From: Candidatus Sumerlaeota bacterium | GTDB taxonomy: Bacteria > Sumerlaeota > Sumerlaeia > Sumerlaeales > Sumerlaeaceae | Length of the DNA: 64,000 bases | Assembly: GCA_012513815.1 (NCBI GenBank) | Contig: JAAZBM010000015.1 | Coordinates: 26,159-90,158 of the forward strand | Direction of reading: 5' to 3' | Part shown: positions 22,664-31,956 of the stretch, one piece after another | How positions within the stretch are numbered: position 1 is the stretch's first letter | Layout: every line of letters starts with the position of its first letter | Translations under genes and position numbers: made by a program | Notes under the pieces: model-generated | What the model saw: only the letters and a program-made list of their open reading frames with translations | What the model was told of the DNA's origin: nothing | The model's database searches: none

Positions 22664-24565
22664 CTACTCGGGAACCGTTTGCTTTTCCAAGCTACGATAC
22701 AACCGCCCGGCAATCTTCCGTTCATCACCACTCAGCGGTGCCTGACGCTCAACATACTGCAACAAGACACGAGCATCATCCGTATATCCCTGACGACGGA
22801 ACACCTCAGCCAACTCAATCCATCGCGAGTAGCCGGTCGGCTGTTGCGAAATCAACTGTGACAACACGTCTTCCGCATCGGACGGAACGGGAGCAGACTT
22901 GATGGACATCTGGGACAAAATCTCATCCGCGCGCGCCGACAACTTCGCGAACGCGGCATTATTGACCGTGCCGGTCGTCGCCTTGACTTGCGACTCGAGC
23001 AAACCAATCTCGGCCTCCTGCTCATATGTCCCGGTCAAACCCTTGAACATATCCCGAGCGGCCGTCATATACGCCAAGCCAAGCGGCAGATTCGGCGGTG
23101 TCTGCGACAACAGCGCGACGCCCTTGCGCTCACGCCGAGCGGCAAGCAGTTTCTGCACATCCGCCACCGAAAGCGGCAACTGCGACGTCAACAAATCCAG
23201 ACGCATATCAATCTCATCGCTATGGAAATCGGGGCGCTTCGTGTGGAAATCCTCCATCAACTGGCGAGCCTTGATAATCTCGCCCTGCGAAGTAAGTTGG
23301 TCAACGTTATACAACATCGTCTTGTATTCGGCCGTGATGCGGTCAGGATAAATAATCTCGCGGCCGAACGGATTCACATTGTTAATGATAGAGCCGACCG
23401 AGGTATCAGTCTTGCTCATCCCCGGGCGTGCCAACGTGCCATTGGCGCCCGTGCGACCATCCGAAACGGTCGAACGTTGAACCAAGAGCGACGCACCAAC
23501 AATACCAATCACAATCAGAACTGCAACAATCGCAGGCCACAAGGAACTCATCAGCGGTTTCGCAAACCGGAAAATTCCCGTCGAATTGTTCTTGTCACGA
23601 CCCGCCCCGATGCCAACCTTAATTCCGCGTGTTGGGGTGTGCGGGTGGGACTCAGACATCACAACGCCATGTTCCATGATGGACGATTTATGCGGACGCG
23701 GTGTCTCTATCGATACAGTTGCACCATCGCCCAGCGAGGCCTCAAGCGCTTGGGCCATCTCATCGCCATTTGCGAAACGGTCAGGCTTTTGCTTGGCCAT
23801 CGCCTCCATCACGACCTGCGCAAGCGCCGGACGGCAGGACGAATTAAACTTCGAGATTGGCTCGGGCGTCTCATACAAATGCTTCGTCGCGACGGCAATC
23901 GGGTTCTCGGCATCATACGGCACACGGCACGTCAGCGCATAATACAAGCATACACCTAACGAATACAAATCCGATTGACCATCAACGCCGCGCCCGATAA
24001 CCTGCTCAGGAGACATAAACTTCGGGGTTCCAAGACTGACACCGGTCTGCGTCTTAATTGTTGAATCCTCGCGCAGCGCGATACCGAAATCGGTAATCTT
24101 GACGGTGTCGTCCTTCAAAACCAAAATATTATCCGGCTTGATATCACGGTGCGTGATACCGCCATCGTTCGCGACCTTCAGCGCGCGCGCAACCTGTGCC
24201 CCAATCCGAACCACACGGGCATCGGACAGCGGAGTATTCGTTTCGACGGCATGGTCAATGATTCGTTGCAAACTCTCGCCATCAACAAACTCCATAACGA
24301 TGCAATAGGTATGCTCATAATCCAGACGGTCATAAATCTGAACAATATTTTCGTGTTGCAACTGGCCGACGGTGTTCGCCTCATTCTCGAAGCGTTTGCG
24401 AAACTCCTCGTCTCCCGCCAAGTCCTCGTTCAATACCTTGATGGCAACTAAACGGTTGCCCATATTTAGCTGAACGGCCTTGTAAACGGTACCCATGCCA
24501 CCCTTGCCAATGATGGATTCACAACGGTACTTGTCATCGATGATGAATGGTAGCGTAAAGCTCAT
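22664..24565 (-). CDS. Membrane Ser/Thr protein kinase (PknB-like)
   Basis: A 633-residue Hanks-type kinase. The N-terminal kinase domain (about 8-270) has the Gly loop IGKGGMGTVYKAV, the VAIKVL lysine, HRDIKPDNILV catalytic loop, DFGIAL metal site and SLGTPKFMSPEQ activation segment. A membrane helix at about 339-361 (SLWPAIVAVLIVIGIVGASL) separates it from an outer part of about 270 residues, mainly helical, resembling TPR-like repeats near the end (SRWIELAEVFRRQGYTDDAR). There are no PASTA repeats, so the sensed signal differs from wall-sensing PknB. A terminator-like hairpin lies in its leader. The gene lies after glgC and 24 bases before the NamZ-like gene. Confidence 0.92.
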   Translation of the reverse strand: MSFTLPFIIDDKYRCESIIGKGGMGTVYKAVQLNMGNRLVAIKVLNEDLAGDEEFRKRFENEANTVGQLQHENIVQIYDRLDYEHTYCIVMEFVDGESLQRIIDHAVETNTPLSDARVVRIGAQVARALKVANDGGITHRDIKPDNILVLKDDTVKITDFGIALREDSTIKTQTGVSLGTPKFMSPEQVIGRGVDGQSDLYSLGVCLYYALTCRVPYDAENPIAVATKHLYETPEPISKFNSSCRPALAQVVMEAMAKQKPDRFANGDEMAQALEASLGDGATVSIETPRPHKSSIMEHGVVMSESHPHTPTRGIKVGIGAGRDKNNSTGIFRFAKPLMSSLWPAIVAVLIVIGIVGASLLVQRSTVSDGRTGANGTLARPGMSKTDTSVGSIINNVNPFGREIIYPDRITAEYKTMLYNVDQLTSQGEIIKARQLMEDFHTKRPDFHSDEIDMRLDLLTSQLPLSVADVQKLLAARRERKGVALLSQTPPNLPLGLAYMTAARDMFKGLTGTYEQEAEIGLLESQVKATTGTVNNAAFAKLSARADEILSQMSIKSAPVPSDAEDVLSQLISQQPTGYSRWIELAEVFRRQGYTDDARVLLQYVERQAPLSGDERKIAGRLYRSLEKQTVPE

Positions 24566-24608
24566 TGATAAACGATTGCGACCCCCCGATGAACAGGGAT
24601 AGCAACTG

Positions 24609-24641
24609 CAAAAACACCGGAAGTAACTCGCATTCTTCCGG
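24609..24641 (-). terminator. Terminator-like hairpin in the kinase leader
   Basis: On the minus strand CCGGAAG and CTTCCGG form a perfect 7-bp stem (24617-24641) with an 11-base loop, followed by TGTTTTTG. It lies only about 45 bases before the kinase start and 155 after glgC. It may end the glgC message or act as an attenuator. Confidence 0.55.
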
Positions 24642-24757
24642 AATTCAACACATGCGCCATATCTCTTTTGTTATTGAATCTCATGCTCTGGCAAGATATT
24701 TTTTGTGGCACTAAAACCACACTGTCTTTCCTTTTCTTTTCCTATCTATTGATAACC

Positions 24758-24795
24758 TATCACAAGGACTGGCATTCTTCATTTTCTTTGTGATA
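24758..24795 (-). other. Inverted repeat just after glgC
   Basis: TATCACAA and TTGTGATA form a perfect 8-bp inverted repeat around 22 bases, beginning immediately after the glgC stop codon. No T-run follows; it could protect the 3' end of the message. Confidence 0.35.
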
Positions 24796-24796
24796 A

Positions 24797-26086
24797 TTAT
24801 GGATGAAATTCGTCACCCTGCACCGAATAAACCGTCTGCCCACTCTCGATGCTGCCCGAGGGTAAATCAGCAAACGTTACACCTGCATGAACCAGACAAT
24901 TTTTCCCGATACGCATTCCGGCCGGTAATATCGCGCCCTTGCCAACAACCGAAATGCCCGTGTTCAGCAAATCCGGACGAGCGATATTATTTATATCTTC
25001 ACCAAAACCAACTTTACAATTCTGGTCAAGAATACAGCACTTGTCGATGATGGCCTTGTCTATCTGACAGTGAGGGCCGATCACCGTATCATTCATGATG
25101 ACACTGTTGCGCACAACCGAGCCTTTGCCAATATGAACGCCGGGGAACAAAACGCTATGCTCGACTTCGCCCTCAACAACGCATCCACGGGGAACGAAAC
25201 TGTCGCTGACATAGGCACCGCGACCAATGCGGGCCGGCATATAATTCGCGACTTTCGAATCATAGTGGTTCGTCCGAATATCCCACTTAAAGAAATCCAA
25301 ACCGGAATCGGGATTCAGGGACTCCATGTTGGTCTGCCAGAACGAATCGATTGTCCCGACGTCCCTCCAGTAACCATCAAAACGCCAGCCGTACATATTG
25401 TCCTGTTGCTGCATCTTGGGCAAAATATCCTTGCCAAAATCAAAATGACTGTCGGGTTGCTGAGCATCCTCGCCCAAGCGGTGCATCAGCACTTGCGCGT
25501 TGAAAACGTAAATTCCAAGAGAGGCCATATTGGACATCGGATTCGTCTTAGGCTTCTCTTGAAAACCCAAGACACGTCCATCTTCAGCCGTGTGGACAAT
25601 CCCGAAACGAGACGTATCTTCCCACGGAACTTCCTGCAGCGCAAGCGTACAATCGCTATGATGATGAACATGGAAGTCAATCATCATCTGATAATCCATG
25701 TTATAAATATGGTCGCCCGACAAAACCATCACGATATCAGGCTCATAACGCATAATGAATTCACGGTTCTGCCAGACAGCATCCGCCGTCCCCTTATACC
25801 AGTCGCTGTCCGTCTCGCCCGTATAGGGAGGCAAAATCCGACAGCACCGATTACGAGACTCATAACCCCACCACTCGCCATGACCGACATGTTCCATCAG
25901 GCTCATGGGCTTGTACTGAGTCGCGATGCCAACATAAGGAATTTCCGCGCGCATCGCGTTCGAAAGCGTAAAGTCGATAATACGATACGCACCACCAAAG
26001 GGAACCGCCGGCTTCGCGCGGCGTGAACTCAAGATAGACAGCCGGGAACCTTGTCCACCGGCAAGTAACATGGCTACGATTTTCAT
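24797..26086 (-). CDS. glgC: Glucose-1-phosphate adenylyltransferase GlgC
   Basis: GlgC makes ADP-glucose from ATP and glucose-1-phosphate, the committed step of glycogen synthesis. The 429-residue protein has the nucleotide-binding start MLLAGGQGSRLSILSSRRAK, PAVPFGGAYRIIDFTLSN, the HVGHGEWWGYESR-type region, SGDHIYNMDY, WRDVGTIDSFWQTNM and a C-terminal left-handed beta helix of hexapeptides. glgA and glgB are not in the window. The gene is monocistronic-looking, with a hairpin after it and the kinase further on. Confidence 0.96.
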   Translation of the reverse strand: MKIVAMLLAGGQGSRLSILSSRRAKPAVPFGGAYRIIDFTLSNAMRAEIPYVGIATQYKPMSLMEHVGHGEWWGYESRNRCCRILPPYTGETDSDWYKGTADAVWQNREFIMRYEPDIVMVLSGDHIYNMDYQMMIDFHVHHHSDCTLALQEVPWEDTSRFGIVHTAEDGRVLGFQEKPKTNPMSNMASLGIYVFNAQVLMHRLGEDAQQPDSHFDFGKDILPKMQQQDNMYGWRFDGYWRDVGTIDSFWQTNMESLNPDSGLDFFKWDIRTNHYDSKVANYMPARIGRGAYVSDSFVPRGCVVEGEVEHSVLFPGVHIGKGSVVRNSVIMNDTVIGPHCQIDKAIIDKCCILDQNCKVGFGEDINNIARPDLLNTGISVVGKGAILPAGMRIGKNCLVHAGVTFADLPSGSIESGQTVYSVQGDEFHP

Positions 26087-26130
26087 GCTATATAATACCT
26101 ACTCTCTGCTACAATTCTGAGCCAATTTAA

Positions 26131-26157
26131 ATTATACGTCTTGCTCGATAACCACAA
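26131..26157 (-). promoter_or_regulatory. Possible glgC promoter
   Basis: A perfect -10 element TATAAT on the minus strand (26131-26136) with TTGTGG 15 bases upstream (26152-26157), about 45 bases before the glgC start. The spacing is short. Confidence 0.35.
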
Positions 26158-26182
26158 TTCTCAATCTGCCACAAAATCGGTA

Positions 26183-28810
26183 CTACCGCGCCTTTTTGGC
26201 GTTGCGTTTGACAGCGACGCCATCCGGAAGTTGCGGTTCACCACCAATCACGACCTTCATGCGACGCTTCGCCTTGTTGTATTTGTCGACACGAATCGCG
26301 ATCTTGACCGCTGTTTCGACATTTTCGCGAGCGCCTTCGAACCCCGCGGCAGGCTCCTTGATTTCCTCTAACTTGAAGATATAGAAGCCATCCTTACCCA
26401 TCATCACCTTGCTCACTTCGCCGGGCTTCAAGTCCGCAAGACCCTCGGCCATCATCTCCGTGATTTTGCCCGAGGACGCGTCAAGCCAGCCTAGCTCGCC
26501 GCTCTGCATACGTGACGGCGCCTGACTTTCTTTCAATGCGACAGACCCGAAATCCGCGCCATCAGCGATGTTCTTGCGCAGATTCTCCATCACATCACGA
26601 ACCGCCCGAGCGGCATCGGAGTCCTGCGGCATTGGCTTGAAAATCTCCGCGACGCGAATACTACGGGACGGCTGATACAGCTCCGGCGAGTTATCATAAA
26701 TTTCCTTCAGTTTTTCTTCCGAACCATACTTTTCACGAAACTCGCGCTCAACAATTTTATCAACCAGTGCGGCATCCGCAGCTTCACGGTTCAAATCCTC
26801 TTGAGAAATCCCCTTGCCAAGCATCACCTGTTGCACCTTCTTTGCCTTCTCGCTGCGCTTGTCAAGATACGCCTGAATCTCGTCTGCCGAAACATTCTCG
26901 CCATCACTCCGTGCCATCTCGGCAATAGCCGTCCGCTCCGCCCAGTCATTCACCAAGCGATACTCGATATTATCACGCTGTGAAGTCTTGGGGTCAATGC
27001 CCTCGGACTCGATAATGGCGTCAACCTGCTTGCCAACGCTATCCGCGTCCATATCCTTGTCGCCAACTTGCGCAGACAAACCGGCACCCGCGCCGAGGCG
27101 CTTTGCCAGTTCCGGCGGAAGCTGCGTCAAGTCCGGCACAATTCCATCCGAATCAACGCCAGCACGCTTGTCGAGCGCTTTCTCGGCCGCGCGAGCCACA
27201 GCCGGATCAACACCGGCTTTCTTCAAATCCTGTTTGATTTTCTCATCCACAATCTGGTCAGCAATGTCGGAAGACACAACGGACGAAGACGAAGACTGGT
27301 CAACCAAAACATCATTCTCGTTTGCTGCCGCAGACGTCGTCGTCGGGGCGGGTGGCGGTGTCGGCAGCGGGGTCGCCATTGGAACGGTCGCATCGGCCGG
27401 AGGCGTCGCTTCCATATTAACATTTCCGTGACTGACAACAACACCACTACGGGGCGTCGTAACAGGCTTCTGCGCAAGATTCGGCGGAACGGTCGGAACA
27501 GCATCCGGAGAAACCAGAACCTTGCTGATGGCCTTTTCCTCAGGCGTCGGCATCTTCTCCGCGCTATCGCTCGAAAACGCATCCTGACTCGAATCGACGG
27601 GAACCACATCATTCGGAACGATATCATTGGAAATGACGTCGTTCGAGGCAGCGTCCGTTGGACTTGTTGGCGTCGGGCTTGCGATAGGCGAGGCGCCTTC
27701 ATTCGTCACAATGTCATCGGGCAACGGTGTCTGCAACGAGTCCATCGCCACCGGCGTCGGCAATGCCTGACTCGCATACGGAGTCGGTAGCGGAGGCATT
27801 CCATCGGACATGAAGCTCTGCACACCACCCAGCGAATCCGCGCCATCAGCTTCAATGCCAGTCGCGCCCTTGTCCGTCAACGACGCCAAGGGCGTCGGTA
27901 CAAACTGATTTGGGGACAAATGCTGCATCGCACTCAACAACTTCAAATCATTATCCGCCGTGGTTGGTGTCGGGGTGACACTCCAATTCCCAAGCCCTTG
28001 CGGAATGGCAATCGGTGGCAGAGTCGCGGTGGGCGTCGGCGTCAAGCCATAAGACTTGTTACTCTCCGAGGCGGGTGTCGGCTTCAGTAGCATATCGCCA
28101 TAAATCAGTTTTTGCTGTTGCGCCGCAGCCTGTTCGGCAATATTCTTCGGCGAAAGATCACCCGTCGGTGTGAACGTCTGCGCGCTACCCACACTTGCGG
28201 ATCTCGTGTTGCTCTGAATCGCATAACGGCCGCTCGCGTCTACCTGATTCGCGGGATTGACCGCCGCGATAGCAACAGATGGGGGAGCAATCGGCGGGGG
28301 AGGCAGTGGGTCACTGCTCTGAGGCGTCATTTCTGTGCCGACCTTCGGCGAGGCTGAAAAAACAGACGGCGTCACACTCGCCCCGATGAGCGAAACACTT
28401 GTCGTTGTCGACGCGACGCCGCCAAGTTCAATGCTAGACGAATGAGAGGGAGAATCAACACTGACATCGGCATCCGTCGCTGTATAGCCAATCGCCCTTT
28501 CCGAAACAGAAGGATTCATCCGAACAACAGGCGAGTAAACACGGCGGTTCTCGGGCATGCGAGATTCGTCCGCATCCGTCAGCGGCAAAACGGAATCGGA
28601 CTCATTCACGCCCGCAACATTCGCCGCTTTGTCAGCCGAACTGAAATACAAAAGCACGATAACAAAGATGATAAAAGCGGAAACAAATAAGGTCAAATTC
28701 ACCGAAACATAATGCGGCGGAACACGATCCGGAACAACATCCGGTGGTGTATCCGGTGGCGTCGAAACCTCTGTCGTCGAAAGCTGACTATTTTTCTCTT
28801 TATTATTCAT
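26183..28810 (-). CDS. Membrane-anchored PpiC/SurA-like peptidyl-prolyl isomerase with long disordered spacer
   Basis: An 875-residue protein. After a short cytoplasmic N-terminus, one membrane helix (about 35-57, HYVSVNLTLFVSAFIIFVIVLL) is followed by about 450 residues of low-complexity sequence rich in Pro, Thr, Ser, Asp and Val, with many TPTPT, SPTPT and PTPP runs. Residues about 540-712 are helical and SurA-like (chaperone part), and about 715-820 form a parvulin-type rotamase domain (SRSIRVAEIF, GADFGSVALKES, GELGWLD, LKPGEVSKVM, GFYIFKLEE). A basic tail ends the protein. It should help fold proteins outside the cytoplasmic membrane, with the spacer letting it reach across the periplasm. 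The ATG overlaps its own AAGG, so initiation signals are weak. Confidence 0.85.
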   Translation of the reverse strand: MNNKEKNSQLSTTEVSTPPDTPPDVVPDRVPPHYVSVNLTLFVSAFIIFVIVLLYFSSADKAANVAGVNESDSVLPLTDADESRMPENRRVYSPVVRMNPSVSERAIGYTATDADVSVDSPSHSSSIELGGVASTTTSVSLIGASVTPSVFSASPKVGTEMTPQSSDPLPPPPIAPPSVAIAAVNPANQVDASGRYAIQSNTRSASVGSAQTFTPTGDLSPKNIAEQAAAQQQKLIYGDMLLKPTPASESNKSYGLTPTPTATLPPIAIPQGLGNWSVTPTPTTADNDLKLLSAMQHLSPNQFVPTPLASLTDKGATGIEADGADSLGGVQSFMSDGMPPLPTPYASQALPTPVAMDSLQTPLPDDIVTNEGASPIASPTPTSPTDAASNDVISNDIVPNDVVPVDSSQDAFSSDSAEKMPTPEEKAISKVLVSPDAVPTVPPNLAQKPVTTPRSGVVVSHGNVNMEATPPADATVPMATPLPTPPPAPTTTSAAANENDVLVDQSSSSSVVSSDIADQIVDEKIKQDLKKAGVDPAVARAAEKALDKRAGVDSDGIVPDLTQLPPELAKRLGAGAGLSAQVGDKDMDADSVGKQVDAIIESEGIDPKTSQRDNIEYRLVNDWAERTAIAEMARSDGENVSADEIQAYLDKRSEKAKKVQQVMLGKGISQEDLNREAADAALVDKIVEREFREKYGSEEKLKEIYDNSPELYQPSRSIRVAEIFKPMPQDSDAARAVRDVMENLRKNIADGADFGSVALKESQAPSRMQSGELGWLDASSGKITEMMAEGLADLKPGEVSKVMMGKDGFYIFKLEEIKEPAAGFEGARENVETAVKIAIRVDKYNKAKRRMKVVIGGEPQLPDGVAVKRNAKKAR

Positions 28811-28920
28811 CCTTGAAAATTACACACGACAAGAAGATTTATCATGACTTGACCTAAACATGAGCGCGTTTGGCTCCAAATATATAACGAAAGGAAAACT
28901 GATGAATTGTCAACAAAAAA

Positions 28921-29006
28921 TGGTGCCGGACGAGGGACTCGAACCCTCACGCCCCTTCGGACTGGGGATTTTAAGTCCCCTGCGTCTGCCATTCCGCCAG
29001 TCCGGC
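28921..29006 (-). tRNA. tRNA-Leu (anticodon TAA)
   Basis: The reverse complement folds as a class II tRNA: acceptor GCCGGAC paired with GTCCGGC, discriminator A, encoded CCA (28921-28923), anticodon loop CTTAAAA with TAA, a long variable arm (AGTCCGAAGGGGCGT region) and T arm GGTTCGAGTCC. Confidence 0.95.
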
Positions 29007-29083
29007 AACCTATTCACCTTACAAGTAGCCCTGCCAAATCTATTAGAGAAAAAACGTTCTCCAATCCTCGCACACGGACTTAC

Positions 29084-30820
29084 TTATTCTTTGACATCCA
29101 AGTTTGTAATCAACTCGATTGTTGCCGAAGTTGTCGCCAAACCGGTCGCTGAATCCACCGACAAGGAAAGGTCGTCAAACGCGTAGCTGCGCGGCGCTGT
29201 CGAAACGCTGAACATAAACTGCATAATCGCTTCGGGTGTTCCTGTAAACCACAGTTCAAGACCCTCAAGACCGCCAATCACTTCGCCCTCGGGAGTAGCC
29301 GCAGGTGTCGCCATCATACCCATTCCGGGCATACCCATCATACCCGGCATCATCCCGGGCATCATTGCCATACCACCTGCACCCGGGTCACCCGGCATCA
29401 TACCAGGCATCATACCCGGCATCATTCCGGGCATCATCCCGGGCATCATGCCCATCATGCCGCCAGCCATACTTGGGTCCATTGCCGGGGTCGAAGCCGG
29501 AGTCGGGTCAACAAGCAATTCGTTGCGGCTCATCTGGTCACGGCGCTTGAACTTATGTCCCGCAAGAGGACGCAAGATGTTGACGCGCTTGAATTCCTGA
29601 ATTCCACAACGTTCCGCAATCTGCGCAACTTCGGTCAACGTATCAATCGACTTAACGAGCGACAACAAAACCTGACCGGAATCCAAGTTCACATCCAACG
29701 CTTCGCGAAGCATCGGCTTGTCCACAATCTTCTGACCTTCGGCGCCGCCAAGCCTACGTTGCTGCCAAAGCAATTCCGAAATATAGAACTTCTTCAGATT
29801 GGGAACCAACACACCAAAACGATTCAACGAATAGGGGTTAATCCACGGCTTTGATTGCGATTGATAGGCAAGTTGCGACGGGAACGGCAGAGGGGCATTT
29901 CCACCGGCTGCGGCACCACCGGGCATCCCGACCATACCACCGGCAGCATTCGCGCCACCATAGTTGTAAACCTTTTCGGCTGCGGTCTGTTTGTCGAAAT
30001 ACACGCCGCCAAAACTCTGTGACTGTTGATAGATATTCTGAAGCAACTGCATATTAGACTGCGCGCCTGCAATCTGAGCGGAGTTCGCCATCATCATCGG
30101 TTGCAATAACCAGTTGTTGACTTCCTTCGGCTCGAACAGACCCGTGTCACGAATCATCGAGTTATGTTGGAAATATGCATTCACCAACTGAACGGCGTCA
30201 TTCTGATTTGCCAACTGCGCCATCGTGTAGCGCATGTTATTGATCTGTTGCCACAAATCGGTGCCACTCTTCTTTGTCTGAAGAGTATCGGGAATGCCCC
30301 ATCCCTGCTGTCTCGGAAGAATACCGGCCGCAACGTCAACATACTGACCGCCCATGCCGAAAGTATTGTTTGCGGCGGCCGCATTGCGCATGTTCGCCAT
30401 CTGCTCGGGAGAAATCTCATCAACCGCTTCCTTGGCATCAAGGAAGGTCAACTTCGTCGTCCGCAACGATTTACGCACGGTTAACAATTGTTTCAAAGAA
30501 ACATAAACGGCATCAAACTGCTTCTCAACATCCGCCGGTTCCGCTGTCTTATAGAAGTCAGGAAGATCAAGCTTCATCGATTTGATAACGCCATCGACAT
30601 TGGTGTTATACTCTTCCGTCTTCTTGACGAAATCAGGAATCATATTCTCGTTCTCGGGCAAGGAACTCGAATTCAACGTTTCAACACCGGAATTGTATTC
30701 TTGCTCAACCTGAACAAAATTTTTATATCCCGGACCAAACACAAGCAAATGGGCAGCTGCAGCGACTGCAATGCCAACAACAACGATTAATGTTATTTGT
30801 TGCGTCCTACCTAATTTCAT
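29084..30820 (-). CDS. PilO/Amuc_1100-like membrane protein with Met-Pro-Gly repeats
   Basis: A 578-residue protein with one N-terminal membrane helix (about 8-27) and the rest outside. A helical, coiled-coil-like region follows (about 30-140), then a long middle part. Residues about 451-503 are almost only Met, Pro and Gly, with the unit MMPG repeated. The final 75 residues (GGLEGLELWFTGTPEAIMQF, APRSYAFDDLSLSVD, TTSATIELIT) have the pattern of the ferredoxin-like end domain of PilO and of Akkermansia Amuc_1100. That suggests a pilus- or secretion-apparatus-like assembly role, an inference from pattern only. No pilus genes are adjacent; holA is upstream and tRNA-Leu downstream. GGTGG lies seven bases before the ATG. 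Confidence 0.65.
   Translation of the reverse strand: MKLGRTQQITLIVVVGIAVAAAAHLLVFGPGYKNFVQVEQEYNSGVETLNSSSLPENENMIPDFVKKTEEYNTNVDGVIKSMKLDLPDFYKTAEPADVEKQFDAVYVSLKQLLTVRKSLRTTKLTFLDAKEAVDEISPEQMANMRNAAAANNTFGMGGQYVDVAAGILPRQQGWGIPDTLQTKKSGTDLWQQINNMRYTMAQLANQNDAVQLVNAYFQHNSMIRDTGLFEPKEVNNWLLQPMMMANSAQIAGAQSNMQLLQNIYQQSQSFGGVYFDKQTAAEKVYNYGGANAAGGMVGMPGGAAAGGNAPLPFPSQLAYQSQSKPWINPYSLNRFGVLVPNLKKFYISELLWQQRRLGGAEGQKIVDKPMLREALDVNLDSGQVLLSLVKSIDTLTEVAQIAERCGIQEFKRVNILRPLAGHKFKRRDQMSRNELLVDPTPASTPAMDPSMAGGMMGMMPGMMPGMMPGMMPGMMPGDPGAGGMAMMPGMMPGMMGMPGMGMMATPAATPEGEVIGGLEGLELWFTGTPEAIMQFMFSVSTAPRSYAFDDLSLSVDSATGLATTSATIELITNLDVKE
29312..29470 (-). repeat. 12-bp tandem repeat encoding MMPG units
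   Basis: Degenerate 12-base units of the form GGCATCAT(A/T/C)CC(G/A) (plus-strand view) lie in tandem inside the PilO-like gene, about five perfect coding copies plus diverged ones. Changes in copy number would stay in frame. Confidence 0.8.
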
Positions 30821-30927
30821 ATTGTTTCCACCGCCTTGTTTCTATTTATATAAACCTATGTCTTAAAATGCCATTACAATCTATTTTTACATACAATGCT
30901 ATGAAATTAATATACGTGTCTTATAGA

Positions 30928-31956
30928 TTATCGTGACATATCACCACTAAATTCTATAATCCAATACTCCGAGAGTAACGCTTTGTCGGGAACGTAAACA
31001 TCACTACTCAACGGAATGGCATACTTCATCAAATCGCGTAACTTCTCATAACAATCCAGTAAATGCTTCAGCGAGAATTTCGCCGCGCAACGCTCAAGTT
31101 TCTGCCGACGGAAGGCCGCCGTCAACTTCAGCAAATTCGTTTTCGCGTCGGCCGGGAAATAATCGTCGCCCAACTTCTGACGCGTCAAATCACGGGCAGA
31201 CAAAACGGCATCCGAGGTCGCGATTTTCGCCTGAATCAGCAACCGCAAATTCGCGCAAATCAACCAGTACATTTTCGGGGCGCCGCCCGTCACCTCATAC
31301 CACTGACGCCACAACGACAACGCATCGGCAGTGCGTCTCTCAAAAAGCGCATCCAAGAACAACCACTGCACATTCTGCTCTTTGAACTCATAAGCAACAT
31401 TGCGCTTCGTCGCGATTTTCATCACGGGATTCGACGGCGACGCCTTACGGAATTTCTCGCCATCCTCCAGCACAAAAATAATCAATACCGCATTCAGCTT
31501 GGGCAACAATTCCATCTCGATGAACTCCGCCAGATGCTGGCTCGCCGACGGAGACTTGGCGACCGCGTCAGACGTCGACTTTGTCGCGCTCTTTGTGGTC
31601 TTCGTGGTCTTCGCGGACTTGCCCTTCCGAGCAACGGTCGACGAATCACCGGACGTGAAAAAATCGGGGCAGGTGTAGAGTGTAACAACTCGCTGAGCAT
31701 CCTCAATCAACGAATAGGTCGTCAACTCTGTCAGCAAATCGGGCATCACCGAAGACAGCTTGGCGCCTGCTTTCGGGATAATCTCCGCATAGTTCTCATC
31801 ACGATTTTGCGAGTCAACATTCGCGCTCACAATGTCACGTTTGAACTGCTCCATCGCGACTTCATTCTCGCCATACAAAAAGTAAAACTTTCCGCCCGGA
31901 ATTACACGATACCGGCTCGCCGAAGACGTGGATGATTTCTTGTCCTGAGCGCTCAT
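30928..31956 (-). CDS. holA: DNA polymerase III delta subunit HolA
   Basis: HolA is the clamp-loader subunit that opens the sliding clamp. The 342-residue protein starts with a Ser-rich stretch, then FYFLYGENEVAMEQFKRDIV, the usual first strand and helix of domain I, and keeps the three-domain length. Residues about 105-150 hold a low-complexity insert rich in Lys, Thr, Ser and Ala (KGKSAKTTKTTKSATKS) not usual for the family. The conserved C-terminal pattern (DLTRQKLG, AAFRRQKLERCAAKFSLKHLL, LLDCYEKLRD) supports the call. The start at 31956 forms an ATGA overlap with the upstream YkgJ-type gene, so the two are translationally coupled. Confidence 0.8.
   Translation of the reverse strand: MSAQDKKSSTSSASRYRVIPGGKFYFLYGENEVAMEQFKRDIVSANVDSQNRDENYAEIIPKAGAKLSSVMPDLLTELTTYSLIEDAQRVVTLYTCPDFFTSGDSSTVARKGKSAKTTKTTKSATKSTSDAVAKSPSASQHLAEFIEMELLPKLNAVLIIFVLEDGEKFRKASPSNPVMKIATKRNVAYEFKEQNVQWLFLDALFERRTADALSLWRQWYEVTGGAPKMYWLICANLRLLIQAKIATSDAVLSARDLTRQKLGDDYFPADAKTNLLKLTAAFRRQKLERCAAKFSLKHLLDCYEKLRDLMKYAIPLSSDVYVPDKALLSEYWIIEFSGDMSR

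Noticed and set aside
24705..24735. Small hairpin TGTGG/CCACA as a possible sigma-54 or operator site
   Set aside because: The TGGCAC part has no TTGC at the needed spacing, and the stem is only five pairs.
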